From NCBI GenBank assembly GCA_002104935.1, contig MCGT01000043.1:140213-204212 (forward strand): 64,000 nt of DNA. Direction: 5' to 3'. How positions within the stretch are numbered: the first letter of the stretch is position 1; every line of letters begins with the position of its first letter. Below the pieces are notes generated by a model. That model was given only the letters and a program-made list of their open reading frames with translations. It was not told the DNA's origin and ran no database searches. A program made the translations under genes and the position numbers. The DNA comes from Hesseltinella vesiculosa. Lineage: Eukaryota; Mucoromycota; Mucoromycetes; Mucorales; Cunninghamellaceae. Positions 47,847 through 59,970 of this stretch are shown here, one piece after another.

Positions 47847-49188
47847 ATGGATCAGATCCAAGATATCGACAAAGCAAAAGACTCATTCTTAACGCTACTG
47901 TCACAATTGGATGAACAGATCGACTTTCATGAATTTGAATCGTTCGTCACTTCAGCTCTTGGTACGGCTTTGCGGTGGACAAGTGCTGCAAACGGGTCTA
48001 ACGTGCATTTTCTCTTTACCGCAGGGCAATATCACGAACAGATCCACCAACACGGTGATCAGCCAGTAGATCTGGATCAAGAAGAACATGATGGAAGCTT
48101 CCAGCCTGTCAACGATTTGAAAATGGTTCGCCTTGGACGTATCATCAAGGAGCTGCGCCAAAAAGTGCCACTTTCTGCCGAAGCTCCTGGAGAAAAAATC
48201 ACTTTACCACAAAGCGAGGATGTAAATACCCCACTTTTTTTTTATTTTCAATGTGCTCATGCCTTGTCTATTGTAGTTTGCTGATTACACTACCGAAAAC
48301 ACGGTGCATGTCGATTCCTTTTTATACAGTGAAGACGACGTGGATGAACTTTGTGACGAGGGCAAACTCTCTCGAAACTACTGCTTGGATTGTCAGTCAA
48401 GGAATGTCGCGCCTTTGAGTAAGGACGCCGTTTTTTTTTTTTTTTTTTTGTATACATATACGCTGATCGGCTGCCTCAAACATCTTTTCTTATTCTTGCA
48501 GACTTCATCTCGCATTCTGCTTCGGTTCTACAGCTCCAATTTCTATATCAGGTGGCCCTGGCCAACAAAACAAAGGACAAGGTCATTGTCGATGTTGGCT
48601 CAAGGCTGGGTGCGGTGCTTTATGCCGTAAGTGACTCAGCAAGCGTCTCACCTTACGCCAATACTTTGTACTTTTGTAGGGCCACTTGTTTACACGTGCC
48701 AAAGAATTGATCGGGGTGGAAATCAACGACTGGTTTTGCAAACTGCAACAAGACATGGTCCAAAAGTACAAAATGGACGACCGAGTCAAGGTACAGAATG
48801 ACATGGCTGAATCTTTCTAGTGCATCTTCTCACTTTTCTTTTTTTTCGGTAGGTTGTCTGCCAAGATATCCAAAAAGTGCCTGAATTACTGAACAGCAAG
48901 GCTGACGTTGTGATCATGAACAATGTGTTCCAATTTTTTAACGATTTGCCTACGCAGCAGGCCATCTGGCAATTCATTCGACAAGAAACTAGAAAGAAAC
49001 CTGGCCTTGTGCTTGTTACGCTGCCATCACTAAAGGATCAGCTCAAGGAAGCTGGCCTGTCCCCCACAAAATTCCTCAAGGGCTGGATCAAGGAAATCAA
49101 GCTCAATTACGACGGTGGTTGGTTTGAGGATATCAATGACGATGAACTAGAAGAAATCCAGCAAGTACACATGTACAAAGTAGCATAA
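47847..49188 (+). CDS. Class I SAM-dependent methyltransferase, substrate unknown
   Basis: Six exons: 47847-47961, 48025-48221, 48277-48418, 48502-48626, 48680-48790, 48853-49188; 341 residues. The N-terminal 100 residues are acidic and helical. A Cys-bearing linker (LCDEGKLSRNYCLDCQSRNV) precedes the Rossmann core: motif I VIVDVGSRLGAVLYAGHLF, acidic loop LIGVEIN (Glu that would bind the ribose), and a motif-IV-like ADVVIMNNVFQFF. The core has no NPPY/DPPY motif, so it is not an obvious N-methyltransferase of that type. The C-terminus ends EEIQQVHMYKVA. Substrate and partner cannot be deduced. Confidence 0.85.
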
Positions 49189-49490
49189 CGGTTTTCGTTC
49201 CGGGATTGCATCAATAAATTCTTGGCATAACTATTCTTCCCAAGTAAAAGGACCATTTTTTTTCTTACGCATCGAAATTCGTTTGTGGGCATAGCTGAAA
49301 TCCGATTGGTCTGGTTTTGGCGGTGACATCCTTGCACATGAAAAAAGACATCAGGGGAATTGCGGCGAGCCCGGGGAACAACGGCCACTGTCCAAATATG
49401 GAATAGTACCATGCCATTGCCACGATCATTAAAAAGGTGGGATCAGGAAACGTATTTTCATATTTTTTTTTTCATTTTTCATTCAACAGC
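49189..49490. other. Short intergenic spacer
   Basis: 302 bp lie between two same-strand genes. It has an AATAAA at 49211-49216 that may serve the methyltransferase gene, then T-rich sequence just before the hydrolase start. Nothing else is seen. Confidence 0.5.
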
Positions 49491-50530
49491 ATGGCTGGCA
49501 GCAACCTATCCTATCAAAATCAAGAGGCTTGGAAGAAGATCCAAAAGTTCTTGCCTCAACGTCTGCATTTCACACCTGGTAGGGTTTTATTTAAATTAAA
49601 AATGCAAGATCGCTCATTTTCATCCTTTCTTACACCACTTTTTTTTTAGAGCATTCACCCGAAGAAGATATCTGGGAACATCGAGGACACAAGCTTCACC
49701 TCGACCGATGGAGGAACCCCAGCGCAAAGCTCCGTGTGATTTTGCACCATGGTGTGGGAACAAATGGCCGTCAAATGTCAATGCTGCTGGGCGTTCCCTT
49801 GCACAAGGCTGGGTATGAATTGGTGGCCATTGATATGCCAGGCTATGGGTGCACACAACGAGCAAATAATACAGTTGTGAGCTATGACGAATGGGTGCAA
49901 ATTGGCTGCGATTTTGTTGACCATGAACTAGACAAAGATCCTCGACCAGTGGTGCTGTATGGGTTGAGCGCTGGTGGCATGCTCACTTACCATGTGGCCG
50001 CCCGCAATCGCAAAGTCAAGGGCATCATCGGCATGACCTTCCTCGACCAGCGTATCCAACAAGTAGCTGACGAGACTGCTCGCAACATGTTTATGAGCCG
50101 CGTGGGTGTTCCTGCCGCCAAGCTTTCCAACAACCCTTTGACAGCCTCTATGGCCCTTCCCATGTCCGTGGCCAGCAAAATGTCCACCTTGGTGAACAAC
50201 CCCGAAGCACTGAAGATCTTTCTTGCCGATAAGACGTCGGCTGGTTCCTGGGCCACGATGCGATTCCTGAGCACTTACGCCTCCTACACGCCTGTGCTGG
50301 AACCTGCCGATTTCGATGTTTGCCCTATCCTTCTGACCCAACCCAAGGAAGACAATTGGACACCATTGCATCTGAGTCAACTGGTGTTATCAAAAGTTAA
50401 AAAGGTGCCTGTCAAGATCGTCCAATTAGAAAACGCTGGCCACTATCCCCTGGAAGACCCTGGCCTGCAGCAACTTGTTGATGCCATCCTTGCCTTTTTA
50501 GACGATATCCTCTCACCTCACAAGCTGTAG
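49491..50530 (+). CDS. Alpha/beta hydrolase
   Basis: Two exons, 49491-49578 and 49650-50530, give 322 residues. The fold is clear: an oxyanion-loop-like ILHHGVGTNGR after strand 3, nucleophile elbow YGLSAGGM (G-x-S-x-G), and a C-terminal GHYPLEDPG with the likely catalytic His. The acidic member is probably in the CPILLTQPKEDNW segment. There is no signal peptide or membrane segment. Substrate (lipid ester, epoxide or other) cannot be assigned. The start ATG directly follows an A/T-rich leader. Confidence 0.88.
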
Positions 50531-51171
50531 TCACGTTGATATTTCATCAGTAAAAAAAAAAAAAGTCATATAAGTTGAGGGCCGTCATCGAGAGAAAGAA
50601 AATTCCGAGATCAAGCGTCACAGCGGCGACAATTTAAAAAAAAAAAAAAAAAGCCGACGATGAAGATCACTTTACAGCTAATGGACCTGTTGTGAAAATT
50701 TGCATGGGTGATGTATTTCATAAAAGATGACGGCATTGATAAAATCAAGTCTATCAGACAAGGTCACCCAGCCAGCTCTTCCATCATTTTGTTTTAGCAA
50801 CGTCGAATCTCCAGCCAAAACTTTGGAATTTTTCCCAGGGAACCCCTCAGGCGGTAAGTCTAAAATCGTCAAAAATCCAACCTCCACTGATTGGTGTTTA
50901 AACTTTGCATAAAGCTAGTACATGAGGAACTGTGATCATGATTAAGATAGCAGAGAGCTTAGCGAAGAGCATAAGCCATGCAAACGTGGGAGGTTGCCTT
51001 ACTGCACACACACCCACTCACTCACAAAAAAAAAAAAAAAAAAAAAAAGCAATCGCATTTGGTCTTGAGGAGTCATTCTAAAACTTACCCAAAGGCAGCT
51101 GGGCAGCAAGTTTAAAAAAGCCAAGAAATGAACTTCCCCCTTTACTTTTTCATACTTTTTCTTTCTCCAGA
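50531..51171. other. Spacer with a dispersed repeat copy
   Basis: Holds A-runs (50552-50564, 50637-50652, 51028-51047) and a degenerate copy of the dispersed ~300-bp family at about 50690-50900 (+). No gene is recognised. Confidence 0.55.
50690..50900 (+). repeat. Dispersed ~300-bp repeat family, copy 4 (degenerate)
   Basis: Matches the other copies at TGTGAAAATTTGCAT, ATAAAATCAAGTCTATCAG, AAGGTCACCCAGCCAGC, GAATCTCCAGCCAAAA and CCCAGGGAACCCC. Its A-rich left part is shorter than in copies 1-3. Confidence 0.6.
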
Positions 51172-52080
51172 ATGCTCCACCTGCTGCCGTCTGAGCTGAT
51201 CTACTCCATTGCTTCCCAGACAAACCCAGAGACTCGGTCAGAGCTGACGAAGACCTGTCGGCGTTGCTACGAATCCTCCTATTCATTGCTCTGGTGTAAA
51301 CTGCTTTTAGAGACGATGGACAGGGTCCACACCATTGCCAAACGAGTGCATGACAACCAGTGGGGGCCTCGAGCTATGCGATATGTGCGGGACATCGATT
51401 TGGCAAGCCCAGCCGTGCGCCACTACACCCTGGACGATATTCAGCTGCTGCTTGGTAGCTTCGATTCTGGCTACAGCACAATGCACCAACTTCAGGAGCC
51501 CTCAACCAACGACAGTCTTATTAACACCAAGTTTTCCTCGTTTTTATACCAATTGGATTGTCTGTTCCCTCGAACCAAACGCTTGTGTCTGGACTTTTAC
51601 TTGATCATGGCTGCACTGGATGGCGACCTTTCAAACTACCAAAGCCATTTTGATGGCAAATTAATTATCTCCCACTACCGCCCCGGCAGCGCAGAAAGAC
51701 TGAAGAAGCTCCTCACTGCTTTTCCTCATACTACGAGTTTGGAGCTCAAGATTCAACAGGAGCTCACTTGCAGTGAATCGACACCGGCCATGGTCCGCAG
51801 CTCCTACCAGGAATGCTTAATGCTGTCTATATTGAACATGAGTCAGCTTGAAACTATCTATGTTTCTGGTATCAGTAACGATGGCCACCACCAGCTGGCA
51901 CAGCTTCCATTGCTTCTGCACAACATACCTAGCCTCTCCCACATTGTTTTGGATTGGCACTTTTACCTGGCACCGACCTGCCGCAAGTTCCTCATTTCCC
52001 TTTTAAAAAATGAAGCCAATTATAACCTGTCTATATATAAAAACAGGGTAGTCATCCACAAACTTCAAAATAAAAAATAA
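51172..52080 (+). CDS. F-box-like protein
   Basis: A single uninterrupted exon of 302 residues. The N-terminus (LLPSELIYSIASQTNPETRS, then ELTKTCRRCYESSYSLLWCK) has the LP..L...I...L.....L....C...... W pattern of an F-box. The rest is leucine-rich without crisp repeats (LETIYVSGISNDG, LLLHNIPSLSHIVLD) and may form LRR-like structure. F-box proteins link substrates to SCF ubiquitin ligases through Skp1. The lack of introns is notable among its neighbours and common for fungal F-box genes. The assignment rests on the N-terminal pattern only. Confidence 0.75.
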   Translation: MLHLLPSELIYSIASQTNPETRSELTKTCRRCYESSYSLLWCKLLLETMDRVHTIAKRVHDNQWGPRAMRYVRDIDLASPAVRHYTLDDIQLLLGSFDSGYSTMHQLQEPSTNDSLINTKFSSFLYQLDCLFPRTKRLCLDFYLIMAALDGDLSNYQSHFDGKLIISHYRPGSAERLKKLLTAFPHTTSLELKIQQELTCSESTPAMVRSSYQECLMLSILNMSQLETIYVSGISNDGHHQLAQLPLLLHNIPSLSHIVLDWHFYLAPTCRKFLISLLKNEANYNLSIYKNRVVIHKLQNKK

Positions 52081-52244
52081 CTTTTTTTCAATCTGGAGAA
52101 AAAAAGGGCCAACCGCAGCGGCGCTGCCAGAAATCAGTGGTGGTGGCTTGCCTTTTTTCTTTTTATAACCCCGCAACTCCTCTTTCTTCGCTTGCACACT
52201 TTTTTTTTTTTTTTTTTTATTTTTCTCTTCAACAAACTAGATCC

Positions 52245-54779
52245 ATGGTTGAAGCACACGTTGGTCGATTCTACGAATATCAACCAGCAACTATCAACTC
52301 TCTCAGCTTTACTCCTCCAACCGTAAAGTCATGTCGTTTAGCCGTAGGCCGAGCCAATGGTGACATCGAAATCTGGAATCCTTCCTACCAATACCAGCTT
52401 GAAAAGACAATTCCTGGAGGCGACGGTCAATCGGTGGAAACCTTGGTGTGGGCACATCAGTCTGTCCTTTCGGATATCGACGAAGACGACACTCCTGAAC
52501 AAGTTCAAGAACAGCTCCATCGCCAACTTGAACATCCACCACGACTTTTTTCAGCCGGATTAAACTCTTATATTGTTGAATGGAACACGCAGACACTAAC
52601 TGCCACGGTAAGCCCACAACAATCTTGATCTTTTTTATTTTTTTAGTGATTTTCATCGACTCAACCGTGTTTTTTTTTTAACTAGAAATCGGTAGACTCG
52701 AACGGTGGTGCCATTTGGTGCCTGGCTGTCAACAGCAACGGTACACGACTCGCGGCTGGCTGTGAAGACGGTGTGATTCGACTCTTTGATATCAGTGACG
52801 GCCAATTGGAATATCTGCGCAGCTTTGATCCCCAAAAAGGTAAAAAAAAAATAGCCTGCAAATCGACAAACCTTCTCAACGTTCTCATATTATCAGGCCG
52901 AATCTTGTCTATTGCATGGGGCCCCTTTGATCAATACATTGTGTCTGGCGGAAGTGATAGCTCCGTGCGTCGCTGGGACGTGCAGAATGGTCACGTTGTC
53001 AAGAGAATGATGGTGGACCGTGCCAACAAAGAACCTACCATGGTCTGGTCTGTCGCAGCCACCGTGGACGGTACCATTGTGTCTGGTGATTCGCTTGGCC
53101 ACTTAATGTTCTGGAACGCTGATCTGGGAACTGTCAAGCAGTCTTTCAAGGCTCACCAAGCCGACATTCTCTCTGTTGTGACGTCTCGGGATGGTAGCAC
53201 CGTTTTCTCCGCCGGTGTCGACCGCAAACTCGTCGTGTGCCGCCATTTGACTGAACAACAAAAAGGAAACCCTACTGCTGATCAAAACAACACGCGTGTC
53301 AAAGGTGGCAAGTGGACGGTGGTAGGTAGCAGGCGATACCATTGGCACGACATCCGTGCCCTTGCTCTGGATGACCGACCTGAAATCGATTCTATTGTGT
53401 CTGGTGGTGTCGATGTCGAAATGATTGTATCACCCGCTCGTGAATATCCTCGGTATCAGCACAACCGCTTACCTCCATTTGCTCGCCAGCACTTGATGTC
53501 TCTTTCCAAATCACATCGATGGATCATGGGTCGATTCAATGACAGTCTCTCTATTTGGAAATTGGGTGAAGGTAAGTGACACAAATGAAAAAAATAGATG
53601 CGTCTCTGACGCTGTTGCTTTTATAGCTGCTGCTATCGACTATTCCGCTAAAGAACCTCAAGGAGAAATTGTCAAACCATTTGAATACATCATGGATATG
53701 AAACTGAAGAACGAATGTTATCTGACATCCGCATCCTTGTCTGAAAATGCGAAATGGGTGGCTGCTTGTGATGTTGAATCTGTCCGACTCTTCCGTATCG
53801 AGCCAAAGGTGAGCCAGGCTTCAAGACGGTGGGGGACCTCGGCTAAGTCTTTTTTTTTTAACAGGAGAGCCAATCCAATGAATTCCAAGCTATCAAAATG
53901 CGGTCCTTTACAGATGCTCTGACACAATATCTCGCCGAGCACAAACTTGCCATGGGCGGCCACCACGTGCTCTTCACGCCCGATTCCAACAAACTGATCT
54001 TGGTGACGGTTGAATCTGCAGTCTTGGTTGTGGATCTTACCCTCTGGTCTAACGACATGTTCGAAATCTTGGGCAGCTTTGACCACTATCAAGCCAAGGA
54101 TAGCATCGGTGACCAGCCCTCGACTGTCTTGGATATTGCCGTCAGCCATGACGGTCAATGGCTTGCAACCTATGGCGATAACTCCACTACTCATGTATTT
54201 AACTTGGATAGTATGAAGGTATGAAAAGGAGCAATGCTATGCGATGGGCAAGATCTCATTTTTTTTTTTTGTCACTAGCGACACTACACTCTGCCCAACC
54301 ACAGTGTACCTCAAACTGCCATGGCCTTCAACGTTCACCGACCCCACGAATTAGCAGTTGCTTTTGCTGACAATACCTTCCGTCTTTACAACGTTGAAAC
54401 CCAAGTGCCTACCAAATGGTCCAAGAAGCATGCCCATGATCGATCTGCCTTTACGAAATGCCGTGGACACATCCGAGGCTTTGCCTTTAACCCTGCCCCT
54501 GCCTTCAACAACAAAATGACTCTGTACGGTAGTGTGTTTTTGGGACAAGTGGACATGAGCAAACCCAAGACTGCCGACAAAGGCACTAAACGAAAAGTGG
54601 ATGATGTCCCTAGCGGGCCCAAGGACAAGGAGCTCCCTGCCAAAGTCTACGACAAGTACCAACAAATTCTCTTTTGTGATTATTTTGCACCGGATGCCAT
54701 GGTCATTGTTGAGCGACCTAAAGAACACATCCTCGCCAACCTGCCTCCATCCTTTTACTTCAAAGACTTTAAAAAATAG
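52245..54779 (+). CDS. UTP4: U3 snoRNP protein UTP4 (Cirhin)
   Basis: Six exons: 52245-52607, 52686-52839, 52897-53571, 53627-53808, 53865-54218, 54279-54779; 742 residues (yeast Utp4 776, human cirhin 686). WD40 repeats run throughout: LAVGRANGDIEIWN, LAAGCEDGVIRLFD, IVSGGSDSSVRRWD, IVSGDSLGHLMFWN, VFSAGVDRKLVV. The N-terminal start (VHRxRFYxYxPxxINxLxF type; here HVGRFYEYQPATINSLSF) and the C-terminal block QILFCDYFAPDAMVIVERP are typical of the family. UTP4 is part of the UTP-A/t-Utp complex needed for early 18S rRNA processing in the nucleolus. Confidence 0.94.
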
Positions 54780-55013
54780 ATTCCTTTTCCTCTCACTGTC
54801 ATCTCTTTTCCCTCCCTGCAGCATCCCCTTTGTCTCTTTTGTCATAATAAAAAAAAAGCATTGTCATTTCAATTTTTTTTTTTTTTTTTGGTTGTGCCGT
54901 AGAGCCTAAACGCGTTGAAAGAGAGGCGCAACACGTATAGACTTAATCGGACAACACAATGTTTTTGATGACTTGGCACCCTATCAATCTAGAAGTTGGA
55001 TGGAGAAACAGTA

Positions 55014-55687
55014 CTATTCAGATCCTATGCCTTTATTAAGTTCATGGACGAAGTCCAAGTCTGCTACGTCGAAAGCTGTTTGTCCATCACGGTCTTGTAG
55101 GTTGATGTTACAACGCTGAGCCAAAAGATATTGAGCTACCTGTAGTTGCTCTGAGATACATGCTAAAAAAAATAAAGAATATTTAGCATAACCTCTTTCC
55201 TTGCTGGTATTACCAAAATGCAAAGGCGTTTCACAATCGCCGACGGTGATTGCATTTATATCTGCTCCTTGCTCTACCAAAAGCTTGACAATTTGCAAAT
55301 GCCCCCGGTCGCACGCGTGATGTAAACCAGTCAGTCCCTGCAGGTTTTGCAAGAGAAAATATGAGGAACGCCTTTAAAAACTGGAGCGCTTTACAAGCTG
55401 ATCTCGGCTGTGTAATACGGCAGGGTTACTGTCCAGTAGGGTCTGCAGAAGGTTTACGTGATCCTCTTTGATTAGAGCGAAGTAGCCGGTGGTATCACTA
55501 TCAACAAGCGTCTATTCAGTCATATGTTCTTTCCGAATGGGATCCCATTTACCATGGATCCAGCTCGCCGTCGCCCATGTTAGCCAATGTACTGAATACT
55601 TTGCCCAGTGGCTCGCTATTTTCCTATGAAATCAATGTGAAGTGTCTTAAGTAGGGCTTTCCAATTGGATCTTTTGCGTATGCTATG

Positions 55688-55721
<34 letters not shown>

Positions 55722-56119
55722 AATCACAATCTACCTTGGGAACGGCGCCTGTCGGTTCTACTGCTTTGTGATCGCCGTCGACTGACCAGCCCACGTTAAG
55801 CGATGTCAATAATTCAACGTAATATTCCTTGGCTTTGTCAGCAGTCATGCCTTTGATCTTGTTCCACGCATCCCATTTAGCGCGAGCAACAAATTCTAGT
55901 AGACCTGGTTTACTGCTTGTGCAATCACCAACGGTTGCTTGCTTGTAAAATGCGTAAAACTGTCAAACGTTGAAGCGAAAAAAGGCGGCTGAGCAGAATT
56001 CATTATCAATGTTGTTGATACCACGCAATGTAGTTCATTACTTTGAGCTTGTCTTCATTGGGAAATTGAATGTTGTGACTATTGAGAAAGGCTGAAGCGT
56101 TTGAGAAAGCTTCATCCAT
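55014..56119 (-). CDS. ACBD6-like acyl-CoA-binding protein with ankyrin repeats
   Basis: Six exons: 56119-56042, 55959-55735, 55623-55553, 55497-55395, 55337-55214, 55162-55014; 249 residues (human ACBD6 is 282). The N-terminal acyl-CoA-binding domain has LKFYAFYKQATVGDC, FVARAKWDAWNKIKGMT and a KAKEYYVELL helix. The C-terminal half has ankyrin repeats (GLTGLHHACDRGHLQIVKLL, TPLHFACISEQLQVAQYLL, DRDGQTAFDVA). ACBD6 proteins bind long-chain acyl-CoA and in animals stimulate N-myristoyltransferase. The intron between exons 2 and 3 holds a 30-nt poly(T) (55690-55719). Confidence 0.9.
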
Positions 56120-56515
56120 CTTGTTGAGTGTTGGCTGGTGAGAGAGGGACGTCAGGATTGAATTGCGGGACACCAAACTTTTTGGCGTGAAATTGCCTGA
56201 CTTTTCTTTTTTTTTTTCCTAGCTGTTGCACCCAGGGTCTTTATTATTTTCTTCTCTCTCGATCCCCTGAATAAAAGCACCACCTGCAACCAAGTATTTA
56301 TTGAATGTTGGTAAGAAAATCTTGTCATCCTTTTGTTTCCTTTTGTTTGACAATAACAGCATGCTTCTCCTTTTCTTTCATCAAATGATATTCGTTAACA
56401 ATTCTGTTGACTTAAGAGAAAATGAAGGTCCGATACAATGAGACTACAATTAAAAGTTTGTGCTAGAAAATCTAATATTCATATGTATAAACATGGTTGC
56501 TGCAAAGTTAGGAGG
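56120..56515. other. Spacer
   Basis: No gene or RNA is recognised. AT-rich, between the acyl-CoA-binding gene and the decayed transposase. Confidence 0.5.
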
Positions 56516-59500
56516 CTACCTTAAAGAGAAACAAGCCAATGAACCAAGATTTGCCACTTGTCTAAATCCCAGAGCAGTTGTTGGCAATGACAGCTTCGCA
56601 TATGGGGTTGCAACATAGAGTCCTTGGTCTTGTAATGTGAGACTAAGTATTTCTGCATGGTATCTTGACAATTGAATTGAGAGCACACGGAGTTTCTTCA
56701 TGGGTAACACTTTGGCTTCCATTGCAAACGTATCGATGATAAGTTTGCTTTCCAAGAGTAACTTTTGATGGTCGCTGTTGACCTTGGCAAGTGACATTGT
56801 TCTTGCTGCTTCCAGAGTCGCTACCTCCATTTTCGCCTGCGTAATAAAACGACAGTCCACTTCCAGGCCGATGGGAATTTTGCCGGTTGGACTTGAGGTG
56901 TAGAAAGCCATTGTTTCTGAAGGGGATGGTAGTACCGTACATATTCACCCCTAAAATTTTTGATGCAGGCAATGAGCTGCTTTGCCTTGCAATGCACTTA
57001 CTTACCACATAAGTTTGATTGGTGACCTATCAAATAAGTTTTCGAAAATATTTGCCAAGAGTTTCGTCAGACAATCTGCCTCGGTCATATCAGCGGTCTC
57101 GAAAATATACTGTATCCATATGTCAAGTTGATTGAGCTGATCTCGTCTATGGCTGTTACGAAGAATCTGCTGGCGATGCTGCGTTATTTCTTCGTCGATT
57201 TGCTGCAGGCTATACTGTATGTTAACGCCTCACGCTCTTGTACCAATGCTTGCTCCAACTCACGAACTGCCTGGTCACGCAACCATTTCCTCGTCTGTCG
57301 GTTGCCTTGGTTGAACACGTCGGCGATGTTGTCACCTAGGCTGCACTGTTGTATCTTTCCGTTTGAACACCGCAATCATCATCTCTTGAGCGGCACGAGT
57401 AGGCAAATGGTGGGCCAAGAGCATGGACTGCTTGGGCAAGGTGGTAGAGCTGGTGCATCGTTGGTGTGAACACTGATACTGGCAATGCATGGGCATCCAC
57501 TTCATTTTGGAAAAAATCCATCCAACAGTGCACATCCCTAAAAAAAAATACATCATGGTCCGTTCCGCATTCCTCCGCCTCTGCTGTTGAGAGTACCTGT
57601 CCAGCTGAGTGAGATGATGTTCCGAGATTTTGCACAGGCCCGCGATTTGGAAGACCCGGTTCAAAGCTTGAAGGCTGTCACGGGCGTCTAGGCGTCGAAT
57701 TTGCGGAACCACAAAAGCAGGCAACAGATGTTTGACCAGACCTAGAATGTCCACACCTCGTAATGCTTCATTGCTTGAAGTAGGAAATAACAGTCTGATA
57801 TCAAAGACGCCAGAATCCGAGAAAGTGCCCAGGGACGCATTCAGATCCCACCCGATGTTGTCCCAAACGTCGTCATCTAGGCTGAATATATTTCCAGTAG
57901 TCTGTAGGTTACCACTGCTTTCTTCGCATAAGATCTTGATGATAAGTTTACCAACGTTTTGTCCAAGAACATGGAGCTCGTCCAGCCCCAAAAAAATGCC
58001 ATGACAACCTCCCAGGCGGCTGAAAGGAAGATGAGCGCAAAAAAAAAAAAAAATACATTGAATCCAGCAAGTATTTCTTGTCTTGATTTTGGCCGGAAGG
58101 CACCTAACGAAGCTGGCACATACGATGCTTGGCCAACCCGCGTTGCTGGGACGATGCATATCCGACAGGGATACAGAGACAAATGACCAAGATGACCAAG
58201 TAGGTCTGCAGCGGCCAAGGTATCTCCGGTTGCAAGCAAACAGTGTGCCTTGAACAGGATGACACGATCAATGGTCAGGACACGCATGCCATGTTCAAGT
58301 TGCACCAGGTCGTTAACAATGGGGTCCAGCAATATACTGAGCATGAGTCGCGACCGTTTGTTGTTGGAGGCAAATAGAAGGACTGCAACAGGAACCATGT
58401 ACTCGAGGTGGTGGTGAAGGGCCGGGTCGAAAGCAAAAATGATCATCAGCACCATTGTCATTTTGTCCGCGCGTTATACTTTTTGGAGGCATTGAAGTCA
58501 TCGATGAATAGAGTGATTGCCACATCAGTGCTGTTATCTGCAAATGCGATCCCTCAACATTTCAAATTCGTAAAGCAGTTTCCATCAAATACATCTTCAT
58601 ATTGGGCTGTGCCTATTAAATATAAAGAGTCAGTTGACTAAAAATAAAGAGAGCGGGGGATCAGTCTAGCGCACAGCGCAATTTACCTTGATTCGTAGAA
58701 GGATGTAACTTTTGCAGAAGAGACTGGGTGCTATCATTAGCGTGGAGGGTGGCCAAGTGACGGGACGGAAGTTGGTATTCCACAGTCAGCAAAGGGTTGC
58801 TGCTGCTCTTGGTGACCGCTGTACTGGTGCCACATTGGGGATTCACACAGTGGCTCGTTTCAGTGGGTTCATATGAGCCAGACAAGATGGGCAATAGCTT
58901 TTGATAGAAGGAGAGGGGTAAAAGTGACCAAGCTTCTTGAATGCTCGGTAAAAGGATACTGGAAGATCATCGTCAGTGGCATGCGGATAAATCGATTTCA
59001 GATCATCAAAAGCCGATTTTGTGAAGCCGTGTTTGTTCGCTATTTCAACCAGGCTAAGAATATAGTTGTCGGAAAGGGAACATCGGTAGGCCCTTTGGCA
59101 TGCCATGACATCACGCAGATCAATATGTTGGTGTGCTGGTTTTGTAGGACAGAATACGAAGGGGAAGGGGGGCAGCCTAACGTCAAGATCGCTTGGCTCT
59201 AGTTCAAAGTGACGCGTGGGTGTATTGCTTTCTGCTCTTGGATGATAACTTGCTGTTGTAATTGCCTGCTGGAGAGGTGGCAATTCGATGAATGGAACGT
59301 CCATTGTTGACTGTTGGTGGTCGGGTAGCTGGACAGTTCGAGTCAATGGCGCCCCGCTTTGCATGAGCGATGTTATCGATTGTAGCCGACAGTATATTTT
59401 GTGCCGATTGAATTGTCTTTTGCTTCTAAATGCCTTGCCACCAAGTACATGTTTTGTAGTGAACCATCTGAAAAAAAAAATATGAAGAGAAAAAGTGGAG

Positions 59501-59632
59501 CAGCCGTTTTTAATCCGCATCTTTCTATCTTTTTTTTTTTTTTTTTTTTTTCCTGCAACAGTGATGTGATTGACAAGCACTGCCCCTTTGTTCGTGATGC
59601 AACCACATTATATTCACTTCCATTTGCCAAAC
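56516..59632 (-). mobile_element. Decayed Tnp2/CACTA-like DNA transposase
   Basis: Minus-strand pieces in transposase order: a C2H2-like start (KAFRSKRQFNRHKIYC, about 59450-59400); SYCPSCLAHMNP (about 58890); HCVNPQCGTSTAV (about 58850); VAITLFIDDFNASKKYNART (about 58530-58470); EYMVPVAVLL, LLATGDTLAAADLLGHLGHL and YPCRICIVPATR (about 58400-58140); DVHCWMDFFQNEV, HQLYHLAQAVHALGPPFAYS with CRSRDDD (about 57530-57380); then DNIADVFNQGNRQTRKWLRD. The IDDFN, LLATGDxxAxxDLxGHxGH, YxCRIC and YSCRS blocks are typical of fungal Tnp2-family transposases, as I recall them. At least two one-base frame breaks split adjacent motifs (near 58870 and 58465). The piece 56911-56516 may be its C-terminus or unrelated. 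Terminal inverted repeats were not found. Confidence 0.8.
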
Positions 59633-59650
59633 CAACCGTCTAACCACGGC

Positions 59651-59970
59651 GACTGTTTACAGCATCCCCGAGATGCACACGATCGACTGGATGCCATTCA
59701 GCTACCACAACGCTCAAACGCTCCATTCCACTGCAGTACGCAGATCGCCAACGCATACTTCAGTGGAAGCACTTGCATCCAGGTGCAAGAGGAAGCTGAG
59801 CGAAGACCTGCCACTCTTCTCTGTGGATCCAAGCGTTGCGGTATCCTTTAGGCATGGCCAAGTCAATAGATTAACATCTTTGCACTTGAATCTCAATGGT
59901 TCTGTTTTTTTTTTTCACTAGCTTTTGGCGCAACGATTCCCAATCTCACAATACCGGTAGCCATCCACGG
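59651..59970 (+). other. Possible small plus-strand coding region, unrecognised
   Basis: An open frame from 59673 (MHTIDWMPFSYHNAQTLHST) could splice at GTATCC (about 59839) to CTTTTGGCGC (about 59931) after a poly(T)-CACTAG acceptor, giving ...DPSVA-LLAQRFPISQYR and a stop. I recognise no family. It lies beside the transposon relic and may be part of it or chance. Confidence 0.25.
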
